From NCBI GenBank assembly GCA_018883285.1, contig VEQJ01000052.1, positions 1 through 7,607 of the forward strand: 7,607 nucleotides of DNA, in the 5' to 3' direction. How positions within the stretch are numbered: position 1 is the first letter of the stretch; every line of letters starts with the position of its first letter. A program made the translations under genes and the position numbers. Shown piece by piece: positions 1 to 6,900 of the stretch. Below the pieces are notes generated by a model. The model did not search any database, was not told the DNA's origin, and worked only from the letters and a program-made list of their open reading frames with translations. The stretch comes from Alphaproteobacteria bacterium. GTDB taxonomy: Bacteria > Pseudomonadota > Alphaproteobacteria > CAISOG01.

Positions 1-136
1 CAGGATAGCGGCCTATATGGTCGCCGTGGCCACCACCAGCATCGGGCAGCATAGGCTCAAAACCCGAATGCGATGACGAATCCGCCTGCGCAGCATCGGA
101 CTTTTTTGCCCGCAAATTAAGGCCTTTAAACGCCAT
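1..136 (-). CDS. 5' end of a further operon gene, cut by the window edge
   Basis: An open frame starts at ATG 136, 2 nt after the lipoprotein stop, and runs without a stop to the window edge, giving 45 residues that begin MAFKGLNLRAKKSDAAQ. The visible part is hydrophilic and Gly/Asp/Ser/His-rich, with a basic start and no signal peptide or membrane span, so this is probably a cytoplasmic N-terminal tail. In canonical T4SS operons the gene after the virB7 lipoprotein is virB8, an inner-membrane protein with a short cytoplasmic N-terminus, and VirB10 has a similar layout. Either would fit, as would another component; the fragment is too short to decide. A weak AGG about 7 nt before the ATG lies inside the end of the lipoprotein gene, suggesting coupled translation. 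Confidence 0.6.
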   Translation of the reverse strand, partial: MAFKGLNLRAKKSDAAQADSSSHSGFEPMLPDAGGGHGDHIGRYP

Positions 137-138
137 TC

Positions 139-321
139 TTAACCTGCTTGCTGCCAGCTGTTGTAATCCTGTGGCACTTCAATACAGGCGCAAGGGCTGC
201 GTTTATATTCATCATTACCAGTACCAATGCCGATTGGCTTGGGTTGTTCGGTGGTGCCGCAAGCACTCAACGTCCCAACGGCCACCAGGGCAAAAAGCAT
301 TAACAAAAGCTTGTGAACCAC
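139..321 (-). CDS. Small VirB7-like T4SS lipoprotein
   Basis: This encodes a 60-residue lipoprotein. After MVHK comes a hydrophobic stretch (5-17) and a lipobox LSAC with the lipidated Cys at 21; the next residue is Gly rather than Asp, consistent with outer-membrane sorting. The mature chain of 40 residues has a PKPIG segment and a CAC pair (Cys44 and Cys46). Size, lipidation and place in the operon match VirB7-type proteins, which stabilise the outer-membrane core with VirB9, in some systems by a disulfide. The GTG start at 321 is chosen because GAGGAGG (334-328) stands 6 nt upstream and the N-terminus then fits a lipoprotein signal. An ATG at 372 would add 17 residues and has no ribosome site. 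The stop is 2 nt before the next ATG. Homology to VirB7 is not proven by sequence, since such short lipoproteins diverge widely. Confidence 0.75.
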   Translation of the reverse strand: MVHKLLLMLFALVAVGTLSACGTTEQPKPIGIGTGNDEYKRSPCACIEVPQDYNSWQQAG

Positions 322-327
322 AGAAAA

Positions 328-334
328 CCTCCTC
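328..334 (-). promoter_or_regulatory. Shine-Dalgarno deciding a GTG start
   Basis: GAGGAGG lies 6 nt before GTG 321, the strongest ribosome site in the window. It fixes the lipoprotein start at a GTG codon that an ATG-only reading would miss. The 66-nt gap upstream (322-387) otherwise shows only T-rich sequence, with no hairpin or convincing promoter. Confidence 0.8.
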
Positions 335-387
335 AAACAAAAAACAAACCCTACCGCCCAGAACCCCATCAAAAAGCACGACAGCTC

Positions 388-1917
388 TTAATAGAGAGGA
401 TAGGTAGCGTCACCACAGGTGAGCTTTTTGAATTTAGCCTTATTTCCAGGAATCGCGCTAGCGTTTTGTTGCGCCCAGGCAATTGCGGTCGGAATATCGT
501 ACATATAGCGGTCGGTTACATACGCACAACTGCTGGCAGCGGTAGAGGTACCACCGCTGTATTGGGGGCCACACGTCCCACCACGCAGGTTGGTAAAATC
601 GGCAGTCTCTAACGCCAACCCAGTTGCAGCTGCCACCACGGCGGCAATCTCATCCTGATTGACCAGAGCACGGCTGCTGGCTACACATTTTTCTGGCGGG
701 GGCAGACAGGCGGGGTCAACCGTGACACCATTAAGGGTGCAAACCGATTGGCCACAGCTTACATTTGACCCAGTTCCCGTACAGACAGGCTGTGTACACG
801 ACATCTGAGACGCTGGGTTGGGGCAGCTGGGTCCATAGGCAGCCGCCAGTCGCGCCACCTCATACTGCCGTGCCTCCCCCGTTACACGCTGGTACAGCTT
901 GTTTAAGGAATTCAACCCCAGCTTGGCGCAGCTATCGGTACGCAACACCGCCAGTTGGTTGTAGAGATCGACATAGCGTGCGGGCAAGAACGCCAAAAAT
1001 TTGGCCTTGAGGTCATCGTCGGACATAGTTCCGCCCACGCCCGTTGCCCCCTGTGCCGCCATCTCCTGCTGCAACGCTTTGCCCTTAGCGTTCAGATCAT
1101 CGATGGCACGCATCGCGTTAATGCTGATGCCACGCAGGTTGAGCTCTTTTTTTCTCTGTTCGTTCCAATTGTAGGCACCGCCACCGAATCTTTCTAGCCA
1201 GCTCTTTTTGCAACCAGGAATTTCGCCTCCAGGGTAACCCCCAGAGGGACATTTATAGCAAAAATTCAACACCACTTTGCCTAAATAACCCTTAGGATTG
1301 GGTGGTGGGGGGGGAGGATTTTCACCTGTTGGGCAATAAATAGGCGAAATGCTCATGTCTGTTTCTGCAATTGGTGTGGTCACAAAAGTGGCCAAAGTCT
1401 GTGAGGTCTGGGCCCGCTCATCATTGATGACGTCCGCCCAATCGGTGCCATCCTCCCCGCCCAAATCTTTCGGGAAGAATGGTTTGACACCCTTATGAAA
1501 ATTGCCATTGGTATAGTTGTAGCCACTACCATCCGCGCCTGTGTGGAAGGCGGTGCTGCCACTGGTGTACAATTCGCTCAAGATCGAGATGACCTTCGCC
1601 TCCCGACTACGCAATTCCTGCACCGCTGCCAGGTGATCGGCGATCATCTGTTGCCAGATGCTGCGGTTTTGTGCCAAGTTTATCCACAACAGGTAGCTGC
1701 GATACAATTGTTTTGCGGCATCCAAAGAGGTGCCTAGATCGTTGATTTTTTTAGCTAGACTGCCATCAGTGCATTCCGCCCCACCAGTCGCCCAGGTGGA
1801 TTGACTCGCAGCGGTTAGCAGAAGTAGGGTGGCTATCGCCGTCATCAGCCACCGCCACTCACAAAATTTTAACAAAACAACGATTTTGTTAATAAAATGG
1901 CGGGGTTTAATTACCAT
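388..1917 (-). CDS. Large exported cysteine-rich protein of unknown family
   Basis: I do not recognise this 509-residue protein. A basic, then hydrophobic N-terminus ends in a likely signal peptidase site after TWA at 43; no later membrane span is evident, so it is not a polytopic VirB6. The mature protein opens with a long helical region (about 52-116). A Gly/Tyr/Asn-rich segment follows, then a six-proline run (201-206), a CYKC pair (220/223), a charged helical part (about 250-355), and a C-terminal cysteine-rich zone (365-411) with two copies of an SCxQxVCT motif. It ends with paired cysteines at 449/464 and 501. There are sixteen cysteines after cleavage. ATG 1917 overlaps the previous stop by 11 nt and has a weak AGG 9 nt upstream. 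ATG 1845 (residue 25) would give a shorter, standard signal peptide and cannot be excluded. Operon position between virB4 and a VirB7-like lipoprotein suggests an accessory channel, pilus or surface component. Confidence 0.8.
   Translation of the reverse strand: MVIKPRHFINKIVVLLKFCEWRWLMTAIATLLLLTAASQSTWATGGAECTDGSLAKKINDLGTSLDAAKQLYRSYLLWINLAQNRSIWQQMIADHLAAVQELRSREAKVISILSELYTSGSTAFHTGADGSGYNYTNGNFHKGVKPFFPKDLGGEDGTDWADVINDERAQTSQTLATFVTTPIAETDMSISPIYCPTGENPPPPPPNPKGYLGKVVLNFCYKCPSGGYPGGEIPGCKKSWLERFGGGAYNWNEQRKKELNLRGISINAMRAIDDLNAKGKALQQEMAAQGATGVGGTMSDDDLKAKFLAFLPARYVDLYNQLAVLRTDSCAKLGLNSLNKLYQRVTGEARQYEVARLAAAYGPSCPNPASQMSCTQPVCTGTGSNVSCGQSVCTLNGVTVDPACLPPPEKCVASSRALVNQDEIAAVVAAATGLALETADFTNLRGGTCGPQYSGGTSTAASSCAYVTDRYMYDIPTAIAWAQQNASAIPGNKAKFKKLTCGDATYPLY
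1869..1892 (-). repeat. AT-rich 9-bp inverted repeat between two candidate starts
   Basis: TTAACAAAA (1869-1877) pairs with TTTTGTTAA (1884-1892) around a 6-nt loop, a perfect 9-bp stem in either strand. It lies inside codons 9-17 if translation starts at 1917, or in the leader if it starts at 1845. It lacks a following U-run, so it is not a standard terminator. It could modulate initiation of the downstream cysteine-rich gene or mark RNA processing; that is inference. Confidence 0.55.
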
Positions 1918-2746
1918 CTGGACATACCTGTTGGTTAGCGGTTTGCAGTTCCCGACGATTTAGACCTCTAAAATTATTTAATACCTGGCAATCTTTTACG
2001 GCTGCCTCTGCCTTTTGCATGATGCCCTTGATGTATTGATTGTCTTTTTCCATTTTTAACTTCAATGCCTTAAGACACAGATGGGTACCAGCATTAGCTC
2101 CACAAACATCCTGCTCTATTTCCGCTGACGTCTGACCATTTTGAAGATAGTCCAGCAATTGCGCCTGTGCCCATTCGGCGATGGTAATTTGTGATACAGC
2201 GCAGGCAGCCTCAGCATCGCGGGCGTTAGCAGCAACCTGCTGCGCCTCAACCGTTGAACCAGTAGGATATTTCGGACTGACATAACTGTAACACATGTTG
2301 GTCGCGCGACGCTGAGCAGGGTCAGGATTATCCGAGGCCTGATCTCCTTGGTTGATCAGGTAAGGCAGCAGGGGGGTAAGATCTGGAGTAGCAGGATCGA
2401 TACCAAGGGTTAATTTATCCATCAACTCGCCAAAAACACGGTTCCAATCGACTCGCCCATCGGTGATCAGCTGCATCACCACCGATACGGCCTTTTGCGC
2501 CACCCATTTGCCGATCTCTTTGGTTAATCGTTCGTCGTTAAACACCGCGCAGGGATAGGGGGGGGCGACACAACCAAAAAACTGCGCCAAACAGCCGTAT
2601 TTGGCGATCAGCGCGGCACAGACAGGACTAACCCCACCCGCCATTGCGGCTGGCGCTGATGCCAATACCAGCCATAACGACAGAACGATGGGCAACCAAA
2701 AGCGGCGCCCCCTGCCTGCGACAGATCTGGTAGTGGCATAAAACAT
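1907..2746 (-). CDS. Exported cysteine-rich helical protein of unknown family
   Basis: I do not recognise this 279-residue protein. It begins with a clear signal peptide: basic residues GRGRR at 11-15, a hydrophobic core about 17-30, and an expected cut after AMA at 36. The mature part looks mostly helical and has no further membrane segment, so it should be periplasmic, surface or secreted. Ten cysteines remain after cleavage (43, 52, 59, 66, 152, 182, 215, 224, 253, 275). The first four are evenly spaced, three of them seven residues apart. ATG 2746 has AGG directly against it, too close for a normal ribosome site, and an in-frame TAA at 2767-2765 blocks any longer start. Translation may therefore depend on ribosomes finishing the previous gene, whose stop lies 21 nt upstream. 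The 3' end overlaps the next gene by 11 nt. An alternative idea is a TrbJ/VirB5-like helical periplasmic protein; only the helical, exported character supports that. Confidence 0.78.
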   Translation of the reverse strand: MFYATTRSVAGRGRRFWLPIVLSLWLVLASAPAAMAGGVSPVCAALIAKYGCLAQFFGCVAPPYPCAVFNDERLTKEIGKWVAQKAVSVVMQLITDGRVDWNRVFGELMDKLTLGIDPATPDLTPLLPYLINQGDQASDNPDPAQRRATNMCYSYVSPKYPTGSTVEAQQVAANARDAEAACAVSQITIAEWAQAQLLDYLQNGQTSAEIEQDVCGANAGTHLCLKALKLKMEKDNQYIKGIMQKAEAAVKDCQVLNNFRGLNRRELQTANQQVCPDGN

Positions 2747-2767
2747 CCTGAGAAACTTTGCTTTTTA

Positions 2768-4462
2768 TTAACCTGTACCACTAAGGACATCGGTAACGTC
2801 TACCTGAATTGGTAAACTTGGCAGGCGGCACCAAGCATTAGCCTCCATCTCCTTAGCTTTCAAAATATTAGACAAAACATCCAGATCTTTATAGCACTTT
2901 CTTAACAAATATTCGGCACCACTTATACTATTGTTACTTCCATCTCCTAGAGCTTTATCGCCAGCCTCATCACATTTTTTCTTGTTATCCATAACGGTAC
3001 TTTGTAGTTGCTCTGCAGCAGTCGCCATTGCAACACTCGCCTCTGTGCATTTCTGATTACGTTTTCTGCTGTAAGTGGCCTGATCTTTAATCGTTGGAGT
3101 TCCAGAAGAAAAATATTCCCTATAAATTTGATTTTGACGGGCTGAAACATCGGAACTAGCAGGACTGACAGTCTTATCATCAGTCCCAGTTACACCTCCA
3201 AGCAGAGGATTAAGAAGTCCAGATGCTAAATTCGTCCCTATATTTTTGGCACAATCACCCGAAAAACCACGAGAGGCACAGCCCAGCAATCCACTAACTG
3301 CAGCACCAGTGGCTTCACAAACCTTTCCCCCTGCTTTGTCGTCATCGGTCAGGGTTGGACAAAGGGCTTTATCTAAATTGCTAGAGCTAATCGAAGCACC
3401 ACCCGTTCCAATACTAACTTTAACGGTTGCGCCATTATAATCAATACAGCCCGAGATGTCGCCAGAAAGCCCACCAGAACCATTGTTAAGACTTGCTCCG
3501 CACGGCTTGAATGTAACACCATTAACGGTTTGCGGTGTGTTGGTAGTTTGAGCTTTTTTGAAAGCGTTGATAGCCACTGTGCTGAACGTCATGTTCGCTG
3601 CATCCAGCGTTGGATTGCTCCCGAACCCAGTTGGTAAATTACCAAAAGTAATAGCACCATCACCAATAGTGAATGTCGCCTTTGAAAAATTAGTCAAATC
3701 TACTTGGGCATCCGTGGTGGTAAAGACTGTTCCTGCTGGCAGGGTTGTAAAGGAATTGTTGCCCCCTGGATTAACAAAAGAAATACTGCTTCCCCCCGTG
3801 GTGGTGGCCTGACAAGTGGTTCCCGAACACACCGCTGGCCCCGCTAGAGGCAGCGCAGAAGTTGTTCTTCCGCCTACGGAACCATATTCTGCAAGGCTGC
3901 CTAGTGCTGAGGCGGGCAGCACACTAAAGCTTGCTTCACCAGAAGCCAGTTGTGCTTGTAAGTTGGCAGTCTGCTGCAAACTGGCCACACAGCTGGCACA
4001 GTTATTAAAATTCTGAAATTTGATTTTCGGGTTGAACATATTGTTGACTTCGCTGCTGACCATCGCCGTGGCCTGCTGTGACAACGCGCCGAATGCGGTT
4101 GAAAAGAATCCTCCGACAACTGGGAGATTAAATAGTGGTCCCAACAACTTGTTCGCCTCCTGCATCAAGGTTTGCATGGCCGTTTGAATTAACGATTGCA
4201 CCAAGGCCTCCTGCAACTGCGCCAACCAAGTAGGGATGGAGACAGGCTCAATGGTCGGAACCATCGCAGCGTGGGCGGTGTTGATGGGCAAGGCGAAGGA
4301 CAGCGAAAGCATCAAAACCGCCGCTCCACGCCGTAACCGCCGCAAAATGCCCATTTTCTGGCAGACGGCAGGCGGTTGCGCCACCCCCGCCTGATCTGCA
4401 GGGGCGTTTGATACCCCAGTCTCAACCGCTAATAAATCCAATTCTGTGTGCAACATCGTCAT
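2768..4462 (-). CDS. Exported cysteine-rich protein of unknown family in the virB5 position
   Basis: I do not recognise this 564-residue protein. ATG 4462 overlaps the virB4 stop as ATGA and has GGAGG (4473-4469) 6 nt upstream; an in-frame ATG at 4498 lacks this support. A polar leader of about 36 residues precedes a classic signal peptide (RRLRR, hydrophobic core about 46-60, cut after AHA at 65). The mature part has three zones. Residues about 75-190 are helical and Gln/Leu-rich, with a CASC pair at 155/158. About 212-360 is beta-like, rich in Thr, Ser, Gly and Asn, with short valine-strand motifs such as ATFTIGDGAITFG. About 435-550 is helical and charged, with Cys472, 497, 523 and 545. 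The mature protein has fourteen cysteines. GC content falls steeply after the first third. Its place right after virB4 is that of virB5, a minor pilus-tip protein, so a tip or adhesin role is possible, but no VirB5 signature is visible. Confidence 0.8.
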   Translation of the reverse strand: MTMLHTELDLLAVETGVSNAPADQAGVAQPPAVCQKMGILRRLRRGAAVLMLSLSFALPINTAHAAMVPTIEPVSIPTWLAQLQEALVQSLIQTAMQTLMQEANKLLGPLFNLPVVGGFFSTAFGALSQQATAMVSSEVNNMFNPKIKFQNFNNCASCVASLQQTANLQAQLASGEASFSVLPASALGSLAEYGSVGGRTTSALPLAGPAVCSGTTCQATTTGGSSISFVNPGGNNSFTTLPAGTVFTTTDAQVDLTNFSKATFTIGDGAITFGNLPTGFGSNPTLDAANMTFSTVAINAFKKAQTTNTPQTVNGVTFKPCGASLNNGSGGLSGDISGCIDYNGATVKVSIGTGGASISSSNLDKALCPTLTDDDKAGGKVCEATGAAVSGLLGCASRGFSGDCAKNIGTNLASGLLNPLLGGVTGTDDKTVSPASSDVSARQNQIYREYFSSGTPTIKDQATYSRKRNQKCTEASVAMATAAEQLQSTVMDNKKKCDEAGDKALGDGSNNSISGAEYLLRKCYKDLDVLSNILKAKEMEANAWCRLPSLPIQVDVTDVLSGTG

Positions 4463-6900
4463 GCCTGCCCTCCAGCTTCGATATATTGAGTAACCCAATC
4501 GGCGCCGTAACGCCGCATATATTCCTCTGCCATTGCCTTGGACGGCTCGTCCGAAAAAAACACCCGAATCAGGGGGCCCAGCGGTGCCAAATTGGTGTCC
4601 AAAATCACCGACTCGCCCGTCGCACGTTTCAGCAGAATGGATCGTTTCAGGGTGCGGGCAATCGGCAACCGCCCCTTAATAAACGCCCATTCCCGCTCGG
4701 TCAGGCTCCAATCGGCATATTCCGCCTCCTGCGCCTGGCTGTTTTGAAAGAAAAAGGTAGTTTGCGCCTGGCCGCGAATCGCCTCCCCCAACCCGGCGGA
4801 GGCAATTGCCTCTGGCCGCTGAAAGGCGGAGATAATGGCCGCGTTCCGTTTGCGATACTCCTGCAACATTTGCAAGAAATAGGCGCGGAACATCGGGTGG
4901 CGCACCACCGGCTCGGTCTCATCAATAAAAATCAGGGCGGGGCAGCGCAATTCCGAAATTGCCGACTGAATGCGGTGCATCAGGTACAGGATAACCGCCC
5001 GCGCCAAATCGTCATGCTCATAAATACGGGTAAAGTCCAGGGTGACCAGGCGGGTGCTGGTCAGATCCAGGGTGTCGCGGTCGGCGTTGAACACCCCGCC
5101 ATAAACCGCGGGATCCACCCATTTTTGCAGGGCTTTGCGCAGCGGTCGTGCCTTGCTAAAACAGGCATCATAAATCGCCGCCAGCGATCGCCTTTCACGC
5201 GGCAGGCCTGGCGAATCAAAGGCGGATTCAATCGCAAAGCCAATTTCCTCCATCGCTTCGGGATCCCGCTCATCCGACAAGGCCTCCAAAAAGCCGCGCA
5301 GGAACGAACGATTCTCCACCGTATCGGCGCATTGAAAGGGGTTCAGCGCGGTTTTGCGCCCAGGCAGATCCGACCCCTCAAACACCACATAGCTGCCCCC
5401 CACCGCGTTGCAAAAAATAAACGCCCCGCCGTGGCGATCGACCATATAGGTGCGCAGCTTGTTATGGCGCAACGCCATCGCGGTCAGAAAGTTGACCAGC
5501 GTGGTCTTACCCCCCCCGGTTGGCCCAATCGCCACCGCATGCGCCACCGCCGCCCGATCCGCCGTCACATGAAACTGAAAGCTATAGGGCGTGCCCGCGG
5601 AGGTGCGAAACAGCGCAATCGGCCCCTCACCCCAATCGGAATAGGGCAATCCCTCTAACTGGCGATCCAGGGTAACATGGGTGGCAATGTTGCGGGAAAA
5701 CAGTTTGTAGGATCGCGGCCACAGAGCATAGCTGGGGAATTGCGCAAACCAACTGGCCTGCGCGGTTGAGGCTTCGCGCACGGGGGTCACCCCAAAGCTG
5801 GCGCAGATACGGCGCACATCGCCTACCGCATCCTCCAGCTCTTTGGGGTCACGGCCATACACAAAAACGGTCAGGGCGTATTCGGCCATCATTTGGGCAT
5901 TGCCCGAACTGCCCTCTACCCGATTCAACGCCTCCTCAAACTGCACCGAATTCATCGCGCTGAAGCGGGTTGCCAACGACATTTTGTATTGGTTGGTGAT
6001 GATAGCGGCGGATTTCAGACGGCTCCAAGGCTCAATAATCTGATGCATAATCATTTCGCCATTGACCGCGGCAATCGCCTGCACAAACGCTTCATAGGTA
6101 AAATCACCCAGGCCGCGCAGCCCCAACACCGCGCAATGCAGCTTATCACGCCCGCTGCTAAAATCGATCATGCCATCGTCGCCACCAAACACCACCGTGT
6201 CGGCGGTAATCGCCTCACTGGCACCCTGCCCCACCCCAGCGGGGGCGGGCTTGCCAATCGGGCTGGCAATCCGCGCCCAAAAAGCCAGGGGACGACGGCT
6301 GGGGTCGGGATTCATCTGATCCAACACCTTGCACTGATACTCATGCAAAATGGTGGCGGCGGTATCGACAATGATGTTCAGCTTGGCCACCGCGGTTTTG
6401 GCCTTGCCGCCAATTGAAATGGTAATCACCTGACGATTGCGAAAGGTTTCGCGGAACGATTCGTTCCACTGTTTGGCAATGGCACGCAGAATGGGATGCT
6501 CATGCTCAACCCTAGGCGCAACATCGGTACGTTCGCGGATAGTAAAAACCCGCACCGTGGCACCGCTGTCAGCCATGCTGTCCAACCAGTCTTTACGCGC
6601 CAACAGCAGATTTTCCCGCTCACTGCCCGTTAAAAAGGTGTCATCGATACCGGTGACTTCCAACACTTGGCAGATGGTGCCATCGCGGCATTGGATGGTG
6701 CGGCCATCGGGCAACACCTTGTCAAAAGGCAAAAAATCGGCCAGTCGCGTTTCGCGTGGATTGGGCAGGATGACTTGGGATAAGGCCGGCACCACCCCCG
6801 CTGTAAACAAGGCTCCGCCACCGCCAAGTCCTAATGTTGCAAGCAACAAATTGACTGGCGACCAGGTGCTGGATAACGCGGCGGCAACCTCAGGGGACAA
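4459..6900 (-). CDS. virB4: VirB4-family T4SS ATPase
   Basis: This is the AAA+-type ATPase that powers pilus biogenesis and substrate transfer at the cytoplasmic face of the inner membrane. With the start used here it has 813 residues, usual for VirB4/TrbE/CagE. The N-terminal domain carries FLPFDKVLPDGRTIQCRDG, the typical opening of the family. Walker A is GPTGGGKTT with Lys465. Walker B is LIFIDETEP with Asp660 and Glu661, an unusual DETEP where many relatives read DEAW or similar. ISAFQRPEAI around Gln694 matches the conserved downstream Gln motif. A hydrophobic Gly-rich stretch at about 15-40 could be a membrane anchor. The start is uncertain: TTG 6900 has AGAAAGG 8 nt upstream and only an 11-nt overlap with virB3; ATG 6951 and ATG 6972 are in frame but lack well-spaced ribosome sites and overlap virB3 by 62 and 83 nt. 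The stop shares ATGA with the next gene. Confidence 0.93.
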   Translation of the reverse strand: MSPEVAAALSSTWSPVNLLLATLGLGGGGALFTAGVVPALSQVILPNPRETRLADFLPFDKVLPDGRTIQCRDGTICQVLEVTGIDDTFLTGSERENLLLARKDWLDSMADSGATVRVFTIRERTDVAPRVEHEHPILRAIAKQWNESFRETFRNRQVITISIGGKAKTAVAKLNIIVDTAATILHEYQCKVLDQMNPDPSRRPLAFWARIASPIGKPAPAGVGQGASEAITADTVVFGGDDGMIDFSSGRDKLHCAVLGLRGLGDFTYEAFVQAIAAVNGEMIMHQIIEPWSRLKSAAIITNQYKMSLATRFSAMNSVQFEEALNRVEGSSGNAQMMAEYALTVFVYGRDPKELEDAVGDVRRICASFGVTPVREASTAQASWFAQFPSYALWPRSYKLFSRNIATHVTLDRQLEGLPYSDWGEGPIALFRTSAGTPYSFQFHVTADRAAVAHAVAIGPTGGGKTTLVNFLTAMALRHNKLRTYMVDRHGGAFIFCNAVGGSYVVFEGSDLPGRKTALNPFQCADTVENRSFLRGFLEALSDERDPEAMEEIGFAIESAFDSPGLPRERRSLAAIYDACFSKARPLRKALQKWVDPAVYGGVFNADRDTLDLTSTRLVTLDFTRIYEHDDLARAVILYLMHRIQSAISELRCPALIFIDETEPVVRHPMFRAYFLQMLQEYRKRNAAIISAFQRPEAIASAGLGEAIRGQAQTTFFFQNSQAQEAEYADWSLTEREWAFIKGRLPIARTLKRSILLKRATGESVILDTNLAPLGPLIRVFFSDEPSKAMAEEYMRRYGADWVTQYIEAGGQA
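4469..4473 (-). promoter_or_regulatory. Shine-Dalgarno deciding the start of the virB5-position gene
   Basis: GGAGG lies 6 nt before ATG 4462, within the last codons of virB4. Together with the ATGA overlap (4462-4459) it indicates translational coupling to virB4 and favours 4462 over the in-frame ATGs at 4498 and 4354. Confidence 0.7.

Noticed and set aside
139..372. Lipoprotein start at ATG 372
   Set aside because: No ribosome site precedes it and the added residues would spoil the lipoprotein signal; GTG 321 has GAGGAGG at ideal spacing.
1869..1892. The AT-rich inverted repeat as a rho-independent terminator
   Set aside because: The stem has almost no GC, there is no U-tract after it, and it lies within coding sequence just after a gene overlap.
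388..1917. Calling the 509-residue protein VirB6 from its position
   Set aside because: It has only an N-terminal hydrophobic segment; VirB6/TrbL proteins have five or more membrane spans.
2939..3440. Small frames of 64-77 codons on both strands inside the virB5-position gene
   Set aside because: They overlap a long signal-peptide-bearing frame, lack ribosome sites, and have no independent support.
2768..4462. Naming the virB5-position protein VirB5 outright
   Set aside because: Only the position fits. The length (564 residues against roughly 220), the many cysteines and the beta-rich middle do not match the family.
4408..5658. A 416-codon open frame on the plus strand opposite virB4
   Set aside because: It lies antisense to the conserved VirB4 ATPase region, its translation is Arg/Gln/Pro-rich with no motif, and it follows from the G/C codon bias of virB4.
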